Below, one piece after another: positions 38,220-47,608 of a DNA stretch of 64,000 bases; positions within the stretch are counted from its first letter, which is position 1; each line of letters begins with the position of its first letter. The notes under the pieces were generated by a model, which ran no database searches, was not told the DNA's origin, and saw only the letters and a list, made by a program, of their open reading frames with translations. This DNA is from Christensenella sp. (GTDB lineage: Bacteria > Bacillota > Clostridia > Christensenellales > CAG-917), in contig CP091723.1 in NCBI GenBank assembly GCA_022009775.1, positions 1,426,001 to 1,490,000 of the forward strand. Reading direction: 5' to 3'. The translations under genes were made by a program, and so were the position numbers.

Positions 38220-39125
38220 ATGAATTTCAAAAGCGGTTTTATCTGCATAGCAGGTCTTGCAAACGCAGGCAAATCGACTCTCACCAACGCGCTCGTCGGT
38301 GAAAAGGTGTCGATTGTGTCTTGGCGTCCGCAAACCACAAGAAACAAACTTCTCGGCATCATCAACGGCGACGATTATCAGATGGTGCTAATCGACACGC
38401 CGGGTATCCACAAGGCGCGCAATCACCTTGGCGAATACATGATGCAAGCCGTTGAAAACTCACTCAAAGACGTTGACGGCGTCGTGTACGTCATAGACGC
38501 CGCAAAAGGCATGCAAAAGGAAGATTACGAATTTCTTGAAAAGAACGCAAAGAAAGCGCCTATCGTAGTCGCACTCAACAAAGAAGATTGCGTGACGAGA
38601 GAAACTATGCTTGCAAGTCTTCAAAAACTCAACGGCATCGAAGGCATCAAGGCAATCGTGCCTATCTCGGCAAAGAAAGGCGACAATCTCGAACCGCTCA
38701 TGAAAGAGTTGGTCGCTCTTTTGCCCGAAGGTGTCAAGATGTATCCCGACGATATGTACACCGAGAGCAGCATGCGCTTTATGGCAACCGAGATTATCCG
38801 CGAAAAGGCGTTGTATCTTCTCGACAAAGAAGTGCCGTACGGCATAGGCGTGTATATCAACAAATTTCAGGAACGCGAAAATCAGCCTATCGTCGATATA
38901 GACGCCGACATCATTTGCGAGAAACAATCTCACAAAGCTATCGTCATCGGCAAGGGCGGAGAAATTCTCAAACAAATCGCGACGAAGGCAAGAAAAGACC
39001 TTGAACAAATGATTGGTGAACAAGTCTTTCTCACCCTGTATGTGAGAGTCAAAGACGAGTGGCGTGACGACGACCGCATCATGCGCGAGCTCGGATATGA
39101 CCTAAAAGCCTTGAAAAAGGACTGA
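38220..39125 (+). CDS. era: GTPase Era
   Basis: Ribosome-associated GTPase that binds the 3' end of 16S rRNA during 30S assembly. It is 301 residues. G1 is AGLANAGKSTLTNAL (usual Era has RPNVGKS, so the loop differs slightly), G3 DTPGIHKARN, G4 NKED; the C-terminal KH domain holds KAIVIGKGGEILKQIATKAR. The start follows AAAGGA. It is followed by yqzL and recO. Confidence 0.96.
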   Translation: MNFKSGFICIAGLANAGKSTLTNALVGEKVSIVSWRPQTTRNKLLGIINGDDYQMVLIDTPGIHKARNHLGEYMMQAVENSLKDVDGVVYVIDAAKGMQKEDYEFLEKNAKKAPIVVALNKEDCVTRETMLASLQKLNGIEGIKAIVPISAKKGDNLEPLMKELVALLPEGVKMYPDDMYTESSMRFMATEIIREKALYLLDKEVPYGIGVYINKFQERENQPIVDIDADIICEKQSHKAIVIGKGGEILKQIATKARKDLEQMIGEQVFLTLYVRVKDEWRDDDRIMRELGYDLKALKKD

Positions 39126-39271
39126 CGGTATAATAGTAAAACGCAGAGATATGCAAACATTTGCCGCTTTTTGAGCAAACGCTCGGCGTGCGGCAAATTC
39201 GAGTAAACACAAGGCAAAAGAAAAACGGCGAATAGGCGAATAGAAAAGCCGATTTTGCGCAATCTACAATT

Positions 39272-39409
39272 GTGGACGGAAAAGAATTGTGGAAAATGTT
39301 TGCAAAAACCGGCGATATCGAGTGGTATAGTTTGTATCGCTCGATGATTGAAGACGAGCCTAAAAAAGCCGAAGAAAGGACAAATGCAAACAGCCGACCT
39401 GAAAGTTAA
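39272..39409 (+). CDS. yqzL: YqzL-like small protein
   Basis: A 45-codon frame between era and recO contains ELWKMFAKTGDIEWYSLYRS, which matches the YqzL pattern LWKLF.KTG.IE.YLLY and sits in the same place as in Bacillus. The start is uncertain: GTG 39272 is used, with TTG 39287 or ATG 39296 as alternatives. It overlaps the recO start by 26 bp. Function unknown in the family. Confidence 0.7.
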   Translation: MDGKELWKMFAKTGDIEWYSLYRSMIEDEPKKAEERTNANSRPES

Positions 39410-40088
39410 AGCTATCGTAACGAGAGCCGTACCTTACAACGAGAGTGACATGATCGTCACTCTTGTCGGCGTTGAAACGGGCAAAATCACCGCAACGGCA
39501 AAAGGATGTTTGAAACCGAAAGCCAAATTGCGCTATGCGGCAGAACCCATGAACTTCGGCGATTACGTGCTTACGGGTAGAAACGGAAGATACGTCATCA
39601 CCGAGTGCTCGCAAATCGAGTCGTTTTCGGCTATCACAACGGATATAGACCGTTATTACGCCGCTTCGCTGACGCTCGAAGTGCTTCAAAAACTGTCCAT
39701 AGACTCTCAGCCCGACTTGTTTATCCACGCGCTCGAAACGCTCAACAACCTTGCCTACACCGACAAAGAGCCGGACGTGATAGTCACGGATTTTTTGCTT
39801 TCCGCGCTCAAAGACAACGGCAACGAGCTTGACTTTGCGCATTGCAACGTGTGCAAGTGCGACATCGAAGGAGCGGCGTTTTTCAAAGACGCGGACGGCG
39901 TCGTCTGCGAACATTGCAAAGGATTTGACGGTATACCCATCGACGCAACCACGAGAAAGTATTTGAGCGGAGAAAACAGAGACATTCCGCATGCTTTGAG
40001 AGTGAAAGCCAATATTTTGCTCTCGGAGTTTGTATATATAATGCTGGGGGTGCGCATAGGCACTCACTACTTTACGGAGCAAATATGA
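39384..40088 (+). CDS. recO: DNA repair protein RecO
   Basis: Loads RecA on SSB-coated DNA with RecR, and anneals strands. It is about 234 residues: N-terminal OB fold (KAIVTRAVPYNESDMIVTLV), helical domain and a zinc site CNVCKCDIEG...CEHCKG. The start at 39384 is chosen because AAAGGA precedes it; an in-frame upstream start has no such site. RecO in other species binds the SSB tail, which is relevant to the SSB-like tail of DnaB in this window. Confidence 0.92.
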   Translation: MQTADLKVKAIVTRAVPYNESDMIVTLVGVETGKITATAKGCLKPKAKLRYAAEPMNFGDYVLTGRNGRYVITECSQIESFSAITTDIDRYYAASLTLEVLQKLSIDSQPDLFIHALETLNNLAYTDKEPDVIVTDFLLSALKDNGNELDFAHCNVCKCDIEGAAFFKDADGVVCEHCKGFDGIPIDATTRKYLSGENRDIPHALRVKANILLSEFVYIMLGVRIGTHYFTEQI

Positions 40089-41975
40089 ACAAAAAGATTT
40101 TTGCAAGAATCATATCTTTTACGCTTGTCGTAAGCGTGCTTTTTGGCAAGTTGCCTTGCGCTTTTGCGTGCGACAAAAACAAGCCCAAGACGGTTGAAGA
40201 CATCTTCAAGTCCACTAGCAGCAAGAGCGAGTTTTCCGGCTATAAACTCGAGATTTCCCTTCCTGCAGGCTGGAGTGTGTATACATCGAGCGGAAAACAG
40301 ACCGCAAATAGCAGTGACGTCGGTTACATAGAGAGTATCAATGCTTTCGTCGTTGAAAAAGGCGGCGTATTGTCTCTCGTGAAAATGAACGACGAGAAAA
40401 TCTATTTTGACGGCGGCATAAAGGGAATGATTATTCCCGATTGGATAGGTGTATCCGCACTCAGAGTCAAAGACGGACTTATCGTTTGCAAATTCGCAAG
40501 CGGAGAAGCGGGCGTTCTCAACCAAAACGGCGAAACAGTGTTATCGAGAACGAAAATCGGCGCAAATGACGATTCGTCAAGAAGCCTTGTAAACGTAAAC
40601 ATCGACAATGCGGTGAAAGTGCTTGACGGCGGACTTGTGGCTGTTGCTGCGCAATATGACACGCAAGGCAAGACGGGATATACGTCAATCTATCGCCCCA
40701 CATCAAGCGGCGCGCTCGAAAGCCGCGGCGCACTCGTTTGTAGAGTGAAAAACACCGACAACAAACTCTCCTATGTCAAAGGATTCGATTCCAAATACGT
40801 GACGGTTGTCGGTAACAAGGCAGGCGATGAAATCTTTGCGATTCCGCAAACGGCAAACGCTGTCGTGCCCAATCTCGATTCCACGACCAACGGCACGGTG
40901 TCAACCAACAACAATAAGAACTATTCAAGCGAAATCACCTACATCGGCGGCGGCAGATTCTTCATCCACGAAGACTGGACGGTTGAAAACACCGAAGATT
41001 ACACCTATTACGACGGATTCGATTATTACGTGTTCAAACGCCGCATTTATACGCCCGACAACGATGCAAGCAGCGAGTATACGGCAAATGCGGACAAAGT
41101 GTTCCTGTATCTCGAAAACAAATATTACGGCGGAGATAAGGGCGGCATTGACACGACGTCCTATCTCAAAGACGGTTTTATTTACGCAAGCTACGGCTTG
41201 ACCATAATCGGCAAAGTTGGATTCTATGATCAATTTATTCTCGATGAAAATCTCAACGTCGTCATGTCGCTCACGGGCAACTACGGCGTCACGATCAAGG
41301 ATCAAAAGAAGGAAAAAGTCGGCTATTTCGACCTTATCATGCAATGTGTTGACGGCTACTATTACGTGCCGCTCCACCCGAGCCGAAGTCAACGTCTACG
41401 ACAAGGGCGGCAATCTCGTGGGACACAACGATCGCAGCGCAGTGTTGCAACAAGAGTTGTCAAACAATATGATCGTTGCCGCAATCACCGATCCGCAAGA
41501 CTCCAAGCAAACGTTGTACGGCGCATTCAATCTTTACGGACAAGAAGTCGTGCCGTTTGAGTATCTCTCGCTTTCCGCATTCCGCGGCTCGTATACGATA
41601 GGACAAAAACTCGACGGCGAGAAAGTGAAGAAATACTACATCGTCGGAGCGGACGGCAAAACCGTTGACCGTATGAGCGACGGCTCCGAACCGCTCAAAG
41701 ATATGGCGTACGTCAAGAGTAGCGACGAGGGTATCTACAAGATAGGTTGCTATATGTTTTTCGTCACGCAAAAGGGCGATGACGGCAAGGACGTGATAAG
41801 ATACGGCATCAAGAATTTCAATCCCAACGTTCAGAAAAACGTCGTTATGCCTGCCACTATGACTAGTGGTTGCACGCTTTACGCTCCGAGTTCGTCTCCG
41901 AGCAACGTGTTTGTGTTTGACAAAATATCCGCCTCAAGCGGCGAAGTGTCTTACAACGTATACAGGCTCATCTAA
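40085..41975 (+). CDS. large secreted protein of unknown function, frameshifted
   Basis: Overlaps the recO stop by 4 bp. Signal peptide (IISFTLVVSVLFGKLPCAFAC; residues 8-28) with a possible lipidated Cys, then a long beta-rich exported domain with repeated short blade-like segments ending in G-x-(Y/F) and YDKGGNLVGHN, suggestive of a propeller or WG-like repeat protein, not proven. An extra C in CCC 41377-41379 splits it; removal joins VPLHR to AEVNVYDKGG. Corrected length is about 629 residues. No enzyme motif was recognised. Confidence 0.7.
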
Positions 41976-42048
41976 AAAGCAACATAGCGGACTTTCCGCA
42001 AAAAATGAAAAACGGTTGACAATAGCAATCGAAAATACGAAGGCTTAT

Positions 42049-43029
42049 ATGACAAGAATCGTAAAAGCAAAAGACGGCGTTGACGAAGGCGCACGTATAC
42101 TTAGAGACGGCGGTCTGGTGGTTTTTCCAACCGAGACGGTGTACGGACTCGGCGCGAACGCCTACGACGAAAATGCCGTTGCAAACATATTCAAAGCAAA
42201 AGGCAGACCACAGGACAATCCGCTTATAGTGCATATCTCGTCGCTTGAACAGGTCAAGGACATCGCCGTTGATATTCCCGACGAGCTTTACGCGCTTGCG
42301 GAGCGTTTTATGCCGGGGCCGCTCACGGTTATACTCAAAAAGAGCGACAAAATCCCCTACATCGTCACCGCAGGCGGCGAAACCGTCGGTGTGCGCATGC
42401 CCAAAAACGTATACACCAGAGAACTCATTTCAAAGAGTTTTCCGCTTGCGGCACCGTCTGCAAACCGTTCCAAGCATATTTCTCCCACAACCGCTCAACA
42501 CGTTTACGAAGACCTAAACGGTGAAGTTGAACTCATTCTGGACGACGGTCCGTGTCAGGTGGGAATAGAGTCTACGGTGCTGGATTTGACCGTTGACGTG
42601 CCAACCATTTTGCGCCCGGGCGCGGTGACTGCCGAAATGCTTCTGGACATCGTTGGACAAGTCAGCCAAAACGGAAAAGTTATCAAAATAGCAAAAGCCC
42701 CGGGGATGAAATACACTCATTACGCTCCGAAAGTGGACACGGTGACTGCCGTCAATATCGAGCACGCGGCAAACGAATATGACAAACAAGTCTTGCTCGG
42801 CAAAAACCCCGTGATCGTTGCGCGCGATATATATCGCGACGTCGTGGGGGAGCGCAATCTTATCTCGCTCGGCGTAACCGTTGAAGATTACACACGCAAC
42901 ATTTATTCTGCGTTGCACACTGCAGAGAAAGAGTACGATTACATAATCGTCGAAGAACTTCACGGACAGGGACTCGAAGCGTCCGTGATGAACAGAGTCA
43001 CAAAAGCCGCAGGCGGAAAAGAAGTATGA
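42049..43029 (+). CDS. sua5: L-threonylcarbamoyladenylate synthase (Sua5 type)
   Basis: Makes threonylcarbamoyl-AMP from Thr, bicarbonate and ATP for the t6A modification of ANN-decoding tRNAs. The YrdC domain has FPTETVYGLGANA, KAKGRPQDNPLIVH and PSANRSKHISPT; a C-terminal Sua5 domain follows, giving about 326 residues, so it is Sua5 rather than the short TsaC. Start ATG 42049. Its stop overlaps the start of the phosphatase-like gene by 4 bp, the usual Firmicutes pairing. Confidence 0.93.
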   Translation: MTRIVKAKDGVDEGARILRDGGLVVFPTETVYGLGANAYDENAVANIFKAKGRPQDNPLIVHISSLEQVKDIAVDIPDELYALAERFMPGPLTVILKKSDKIPYIVTAGGETVGVRMPKNVYTRELISKSFPLAAPSANRSKHISPTTAQHVYEDLNGEVELILDDGPCQVGIESTVLDLTVDVPTILRPGAVTAEMLLDIVGQVSQNGKVIKIAKAPGMKYTHYAPKVDTVTAVNIEHAANEYDKQVLLGKNPVIVARDIYRDVVGERNLISLGVTVEDYTRNIYSALHTAEKEYDYIIVEELHGQGLEASVMNRVTKAAGGKEV

Positions 43030-43471
43030 GGGTTTTGTTTGTTTGCATGGCGAATACGTGCAGGTCGCCTATGCTCGAATGTATGTTCAAGCAGTACGCG
43101 TACGCGCGCGACAAAAAAGATATACAGGTTGAAAGCGCAGGCATGGTGTTGCACGACGACACGCTCAATCCGCTATGTGCCAAGACGCTTGACAGACACG
43201 GCGTGCCGTACGACGCGGCAAGTGAAGCGAAGTTTTGCGACAAAAGACTTTCTCGTCCGCAAACGTCGTTTTTGCAATGACGGACGAAATAAAGAGAGTG
43301 CTTGCCAAATTTTACGGCGCGGAGAAAAAGATAATCTCAATGTCCCGACTTCTCGGCGAAGACGTTCCCGACCCGTACGGGCTCGGAGAGGAAGCGTATG
43401 AATACGTTTATCGCTCTTTCTATTCGGTTCTCGGAAAGATACTGGAAGAAGTTGAGAAAAGAGAAAAATAA
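43026..43471 (+). CDS. low-molecular-weight protein tyrosine phosphatase family protein, frameshifted
   Basis: The N-terminus LFVCMANTCRSPMLE is the LMW-PTP P-loop (C-x5-R-S), with Cys7 as putative nucleophile. The C-terminus has DVPDPYGLGEEAYEYVYR, which holds the general-acid Asp. The family also includes arsenate reductases and YwlE-type arginine phosphatases; the gene pairing with sua5 is as in Bacillus ywlC-ywlE, and Thr within the loop (NTCRS) is the YwlE-type residue, so protein-arginine phosphatase is the better guess. A missing A at 43242-43245 splits the gene. Corrected length is about 148 residues. Confidence 0.8.
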
Positions 43472-43499
43472 ATCGGCGCGAAGAACGAAAAACGACAAA

Positions 43500-43531
43500 C
43501 AATCCGCAAAGAAAATCGCGGATTGTTTTTT
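43500..43531 (+). terminator. Rho-independent terminator after the phosphatase gene
   Basis: CAATCCGC pairs with GCGGATTG and is followed by T6. Confidence 0.8.
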
Positions 43532-43595
43532 GTTTGTGGATTAAAAGGCGGTTTTATATGCCAAAATGCGCCTTGTAAAGCGTTTGTTGCGGCGT

Positions 43596-44093
43596 TCAAA
43601 CTTGTATATCGAAATAGTTCGACAGCAGTTCTTTGAACACTTGTACGTGCAATTCTTCGTCAAGTATTATGCGCTCCAAAAGCGTTTTTACACTCTCGTC
43701 TGTCAGGTTGAGAATCGTGCGCTCGTAGTTGACGATTGCGTTTTTTTCCGCCTTGATGTTTTCGATGAGATATTTTTTCGGGTCCAGCGTATAGTTTGCA
43801 AAATTGCCGTTCCACCAAGTGCGCGCCCCCATTACGGGATAACCGCCGAGCGCGTAAATGGTTTTTCCCAAAAGTTCGTGGTGGTGCATTTCAACCACTG
43901 CAACGCCTTCCATAGCCTTTGCGATTTCGGGATATCTCGGTGTTATGTACGACTGAAACGCATAGGTGAGTATTGCGGTGAGTTCGCCTGCAGAACCCGA
44001 GTATGACGGCATAAGCAACTTGCTTTCTGCAACGTTTTTTTCGACTTCTATCGTCGGATAGGGCAATTCGCTTGCATATTTTAAGTTTTCCAT
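43596..44093 (-). CDS. ferritin-like di-iron/manganese protein
   Basis: A 165-residue four-helix-bundle protein of the rubrerythrin/Mn-catalase/CotJC-like superfamily. Putative metal ligands lie in GSAGELTAILTYAFQ, GVAVVEMHHHELLGKT, and the second half NIKAEKNAIVNYERTI and IILDEELHVQVFKELL, forming the ExxH-type pairs. No rubredoxin domain. Likely role in peroxide handling or metal storage; exact activity is not determined by sequence. It is convergent to the phosphatase gene and is monocistronic. Confidence 0.8.
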   Translation of the reverse strand: MENLKYASELPYPTIEVEKNVAESKLLMPSYSGSAGELTAILTYAFQSYITPRYPEIAKAMEGVAVVEMHHHELLGKTIYALGGYPVMGARTWWNGNFANYTLDPKKYLIENIKAEKNAIVNYERTILNLTDESVKTLLERIILDEELHVQVFKELLSNYFDIQV

Positions 44094-44156
44094 GCTCGCA
44101 TTTTATTCTTTATGCGCCAAAAACGTTACATTTTACAATTATATTTGCAAAACCGC

Positions 44157-44185
44157 TTGCAAATTGTATTCTCTTATGCTAAAAT
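44157..44185 (+). promoter_or_regulatory. SigA promoter of secG
   Basis: TTGCAA, 17-bp spacer, TAAAAT, 28 bp before the secG start. Confidence 0.75.
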
Positions 44186-44212
44186 CTCATAGTAACTTTT
44201 AGGAGGTAAAGT

Positions 44213-44521
44213 ATGCTTGATTCATTGAATTCAATTCTTCTTGCCGCAGAACAAGGCATTAAGTATGAAACCGCAATGAATGTTTTAATGGCATTCGTTA
44301 TATTGATGGTGATTGCGGCTATCGCAATTATCGTCGTCATCATGATGCAAAAGGGCACCAACGACAACGTGGGCGTCATCACAGGCGCAAGCGATACTTT
44401 CTACGGAAAGAACAAGGCAACCAACAGAGAAAGTATTCTCAAAAAAGTCACTTTCGGTTTGTTCGCATTTATCATGGTGTGTGCAATCATCTGCTTCGTA
44501 ATGTGGAGATTTGTTGGCTAA
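44213..44521 (+). CDS. secG: preprotein translocase subunit SecG
   Basis: A 102-residue subunit of the SecYEG channel with two membrane helices (about residues 22-44 and 80-100) and the connecting loop VVIMMQKGTNDNVGVITGASDTFYGKNKA that is typical. The start follows a perfect AGGAGGT. A terminator follows, and smpB has its own promoter. Confidence 0.93.
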   Translation: MLDSLNSILLAAEQGIKYETAMNVLMAFVILMVIAAIAIIVVIMMQKGTNDNVGVITGASDTFYGKNKATNRESILKKVTFGLFAFIMVCAIICFVMWRFVG

Positions 44522-44540
44522 TCCGAGAAAAAAAGTATCT

Positions 44541-44573
44541 TAAGACCTGTGATTTCGTCACAGGTCTTTTTTT
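44541..44573 (+). terminator. Rho-independent terminator of secG
   Basis: AAGACCTGTGA pairs with TCACAGGTCTT around TTTCG, followed by T tract. Confidence 0.9.
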
Positions 44574-44612
44574 ATCGACAAAACCCGAATAAATGACTCG
44601 CGCGCTTATCTC

Positions 44613-44641
44613 TTGAATATTTGCGCGCAATAATATATAAT
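44613..44641 (+). promoter_or_regulatory. SigA promoter 7 bp from the smpB start (leaderless)
   Basis: TTGAAT, 17-bp spacer, TATAAT at 44636-44641; the smpB ATG is at 44649. No ribosome-binding site intervenes. Confidence 0.75.
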
Positions 44642-44648
44642 ATCGTAT

Positions 44649-45104
44649 ATGGAAAAACTCATTGCTCAAAACAAAAAAGCCTTCCACGATTATTTTGTGG
44701 AAGACACCTATGAAGCGGGTATTGTGCTTGTCGGTTGTGAAGTGAAGTCGATACGTCTCGGCGCAATAAATCTTCGCGACAGTTTCGTCATAATAAAAAA
44801 CGGCGAAGTTTTTATGATAGGCGCGCATATTTCGCCTTACAAAATGGGCAGTTACAACAACGTTGACCCGCGCAGAACTCGCAAACTTCTTCTCAACCGC
44901 AGCGAGATCAACAAGTTGCGCGGAAAGGTGGAACAGAAAGGTTACACTCTCGTTCCGCTCAAAGTCTATTTCAAAGACGCGCTCGTCAAAGTGCAAATCG
45001 GTCTTTGCAAAGGTAAAGAATTGCACGATAAGCGCCAAGCAATCAAAGAAAAGGAAAACGACCGCAATCTGCGTCGCGTGATGAAGGAATACAACACGAG
45101 ATAA
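44649..45104 (+). CDS. smpB: SsrA-binding protein SmpB
   Basis: Binds tmRNA and carries it to stalled ribosomes for trans-translation. It is 151 residues: MEKLIAQNKKAFHDYFVEDT, YEAGIVLVGCEVKSIRLGAINLRDS and LHDKRQAIKEKENDRNLRRVM, the basic C-terminal tail. The tmRNA gene itself was not seen in the window. Transcription appears to begin at the start codon, so the mRNA is probably leaderless. Confidence 0.96.
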   Translation: MEKLIAQNKKAFHDYFVEDTYEAGIVLVGCEVKSIRLGAINLRDSFVIIKNGEVFMIGAHISPYKMGSYNNVDPRRTRKLLLNRSEINKLRGKVEQKGYTLVPLKVYFKDALVKVQIGLCKGKELHDKRQAIKEKENDRNLRRVMKEYNTR

Positions 45105-45122
45105 TACTCATTGCCTTTTCAA

Positions 45123-45146
45123 TTGCAAAAGCAATTGCTTTTGCAA
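45123..45146. promoter_or_regulatory. perfect 24-nt palindrome between smpB and metY
   Basis: Two 12-nt perfect arms (TTGCAAAAGCAA and TTGCTTTTGCAA) with no loop, about 50 bp upstream of metY. It could be a weak terminator of smpB (no T tract) or an operator for the methionine pair. No SAM-riboswitch motif was found. Confidence 0.45.
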
Positions 45147-45197
45147 ATCATTTGAAAATAAATTTTTTATATACAGCGCAATGCGCACGGAGAAACT

Positions 45198-46490
45198 ATG
45201 GACAAAAGAATAGAAACGATATGCGTTCAGGGAGGTTATACGCCCGGCAACGGCGAACCAAGACAAATCCCGATAATTCAAAGCACGACTTTCAAATACG
45301 ATACGTCGGACGATATGGCGAAACTTTTCGACCTTGAAGCGAGCGGATATTTCTACACTCGTCTTCAAAATCCCACCAACGATTACGTCGCAAAGAAACT
45401 CGCCGAGCTTGAAGGCGGCACTGCCGGTATGCTTACGTCAAGCGGTCAGGCGGCAAACTTCTATGCCGTTTTCAACATCGCAAACGCAGGTGACCACGTT
45501 ATTTCGACAAGCGCGATATACGGCGGAACGTACAATCTTTTCAACGTCACTATGAGAAAAATGGGCGTTGACTTCACGTTTATTTCGCCCGATAGCACCG
45601 AAGAAGAAATCGATGCGGCTTTCAAGCCGAACACCAAAGCAATTTTCGGCGAAACCATTGCAAATCCCGCGCTCAAAATGTTCGATATAGAGTTGTTCGC
45701 ACGCGTTGCCCACAAGCACGGTGTGCCGCTTATTATCGACAATACGTTTGCAACTCCAATCAACTGCCGTCCCATCGAATGGGGCGCGGATATAGTTACG
45801 CACTCCACGACGAAATATCTCGACGGACACGGCGCGGCGGTCGGCGGAGCAATCGTTGACGGCGGAAAGTTCGACTGGATGGCGCACGCCGACAAATTCC
45901 CGGGACTTTGCACTCCCGACGACAGTTATCACGGCATTACTTACGCTACGAAGTTTGGCAAAGAAGGGGCGTTTATCACCAAGTGCACCGCACAACTTAT
46001 GCGTGACTTCGGCTCTATCCAAAGCCCGCAAAACGCATTCATTCTCAATCTCGGTCTCGAAAGTCTGCACGTCAGAGTCGCTCGCCATTGCGAAAACGGA
46101 CTTGCGGTTGCAAAATATTTACAATCCGATCCGCGTATCGCGTGGGTTAAATATCCCGGACTCGAAGGTGACGCGGACTATGCGCTTGCACAAAAATATT
46201 GCCCGAACGGCACTTGCGGCGTCGTGAGTTTCGGCGTTAAGGGCGGAAGAGCCAAAGCTGAAGAGTTTATGAAAGGGCTCAAAATCGTTGCAATCGAGAC
46301 GCACGTTGCGGACGCTCGCAGCTGCTGTTTGCATCCTGCAAGTTCCACGCACCGTCAACTCACCGACGAAGAACTTTATGCCGCAGGCGTTTCGCCCGAC
46401 CTTGTCAGACTCTCTTGCGGTCTTGAAAACGCCAACGACCTTATCGACGACATAAAGCAAGCCCTTGACGGCGCGCACATTCAGGCGTAA
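45198..46490 (+). CDS. metY: O-acetylhomoserine sulfhydrylase
   Basis: PLP enzyme of the Cys/Met metabolism family that makes homocysteine from O-acetylhomoserine and sulfide. It is 430 residues, the long form typical for MetY. The PLP lysine is in VTHSTTKYLDGHGAAVGG; SGQAANFYAVFNIANAGDH, PLIIDNTFATPINCRP and SLGDARSCCLHPAS-like (here VADARSCCLHPASSTH) motifs are present. The start follows GGAG. metA follows after 30 bp and makes the substrate, so the two form a two-step unit. Confidence 0.93.
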   Translation: MDKRIETICVQGGYTPGNGEPRQIPIIQSTTFKYDTSDDMAKLFDLEASGYFYTRLQNPTNDYVAKKLAELEGGTAGMLTSSGQAANFYAVFNIANAGDHVISTSAIYGGTYNLFNVTMRKMGVDFTFISPDSTEEEIDAAFKPNTKAIFGETIANPALKMFDIELFARVAHKHGVPLIIDNTFATPINCRPIEWGADIVTHSTTKYLDGHGAAVGGAIVDGGKFDWMAHADKFPGLCTPDDSYHGITYATKFGKEGAFITKCTAQLMRDFGSIQSPQNAFILNLGLESLHVRVARHCENGLAVAKYLQSDPRIAWVKYPGLEGDADYALAQKYCPNGTCGVVSFGVKGGRAKAEEFMKGLKIVAIETHVADARSCCLHPASSTHRQLTDEELYAAGVSPDLVRLSCGLENANDLIDDIKQALDGAHIQA

Positions 46491-46520
46491 AAACAATCAA
46501 AAGATAATAGGAGCAAGTAT

Positions 46521-47423
46521 ATGCCTATAGTTATACCGCGCGGTTTACCGGCGTTTGAAAGCCTTCAAAGCGAAAAAATCTTCGTTATGGACAACAAACG
46601 CGCAGTGGGGCAGGATATTCGTCCCATTGAAATCGCCATACTCAATCTGATGCCGACCAAGGAGACGACCGAGACGCAACTTATGCGTCTGTTGTCAAAT
46701 TCGCCGCTTCAAATCAACGTCACACTCATAAAGACGGACACGTATGCGCCCACACACGTTGCCGACGACCATATGACGAGATTTTACAAATCTCTCGACG
46801 AAATCAAAAAGATGAAATTCGACGGAATGATAGTCACGGGTGCGCCCGTCGAAACATTGCCGTTTGAAGAAGTGAAGTATTGGCACGAGCTTGAACAAAT
46901 CATAGATTTTGCCGATAAAAACGTCACAAGCACCATTTATATCTGCTGGGGCGCGCAAGCGGCTTTATACCACAAGTTCGGCATAAACAAGCACATACTC
47001 GACAAAAAACTGTTCGGCATTTTCCCGACGCACGCAGTCGTGAAAAACGATATGCTCTTGAAAGGTATGGACGACACGTTCTATATTCCGAGTTCGCGTC
47101 ACACCGCAATCGACGAAACCGCTCTACGCGAAAACCCAAACATAAAAATTCTTGCAGAAGGGGACGAAACGGGCGTTGCCATTGCAAAAACACTTGATAA
47201 CAAGTCGTTTTTCTTCACCGGACACAGCGAATACGACCGCTATACTCTCCGCAACGAGTATCTCCGCGACCTTGAAAAAGGTCTCTCCATCGAGCGTCCC
47301 AAAAACTATTTCGCCAACGACGACGTCGACAAAGTGGATATGAAATGGCGTTCGACGGCGAATTTGCTGTTTTACAATTGGTTGAATTATTACGTATACC
47401 AAGTCACCCCCTACCACCTGTAA
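46521..47423 (+). CDS. metA: homoserine O-acetyltransferase (MetA fold)
   Basis: Acylates homoserine in methionine synthesis. It is 300 residues. The nucleophile is the Cys in YICWGAQAALYHKFG, with the His/Glu pair in FTGHSEYDRYTL. The motif GAPVETLPFEEVKYW has Glu where E. coli MetA has Gly/Leu; this residue is known to select acetyl-CoA over succinyl-CoA, so O-acetylhomoserine should be the product, agreeing with metY directly upstream. Its stop codon lies in the outer arm of hairpin element E3. Confidence 0.93.
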   Translation: MPIVIPRGLPAFESLQSEKIFVMDNKRAVGQDIRPIEIAILNLMPTKETTETQLMRLLSNSPLQINVTLIKTDTYAPTHVADDHMTRFYKSLDEIKKMKFDGMIVTGAPVETLPFEEVKYWHELEQIIDFADKNVTSTIYICWGAQAALYHKFGINKHILDKKLFGIFPTHAVVKNDMLLKGMDDTFYIPSSRHTAIDETALRENPNIKILAEGDETGVAIAKTLDNKSFFFTGHSEYDRYTLRNEYLRDLEKGLSIERPKNYFANDDVDKVDMKWRSTANLLFYNWLNYYVYQVTPYHL

Positions 47424-47546
47424 GTGCACTATTTGGCGAATAGCATCGTCAAAGCCCCTTGTCCAACAACTCACGTACGCACAGTACGTTAGGGTTGCTG
47501 TTCAAGGGGCTTTTCCTTGCTCTTCATCCAAATATTGCCCTTACAG
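47418..47546 (+). repeat. nested-hairpin element E3 (first dispersed family)
   Basis: CTGTAAG (containing the metA stop) pairs with CTTACAG; TATTTGG with CCAAATA; inner stem AAGCCCCTTG with CAAGGGGCTT; then CAAC/GTTG and ACGTAC/GTACGT. Loop and tail words are those of E1, while stems are different but complementary. Confidence 0.8.
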
Positions 47547-47608
47547 GCTAGTTAGATAGTTCGCACTATGCGTACTTATATACGAAATGTGCAACTTCGA
47601 AGACGGAA

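Noticed and set aside
45105..45197. SAM riboswitch upstream of metY-metA
   Set aside because: The gap is under 100 nt and contains only the palindrome; no S-box motifs are visible.
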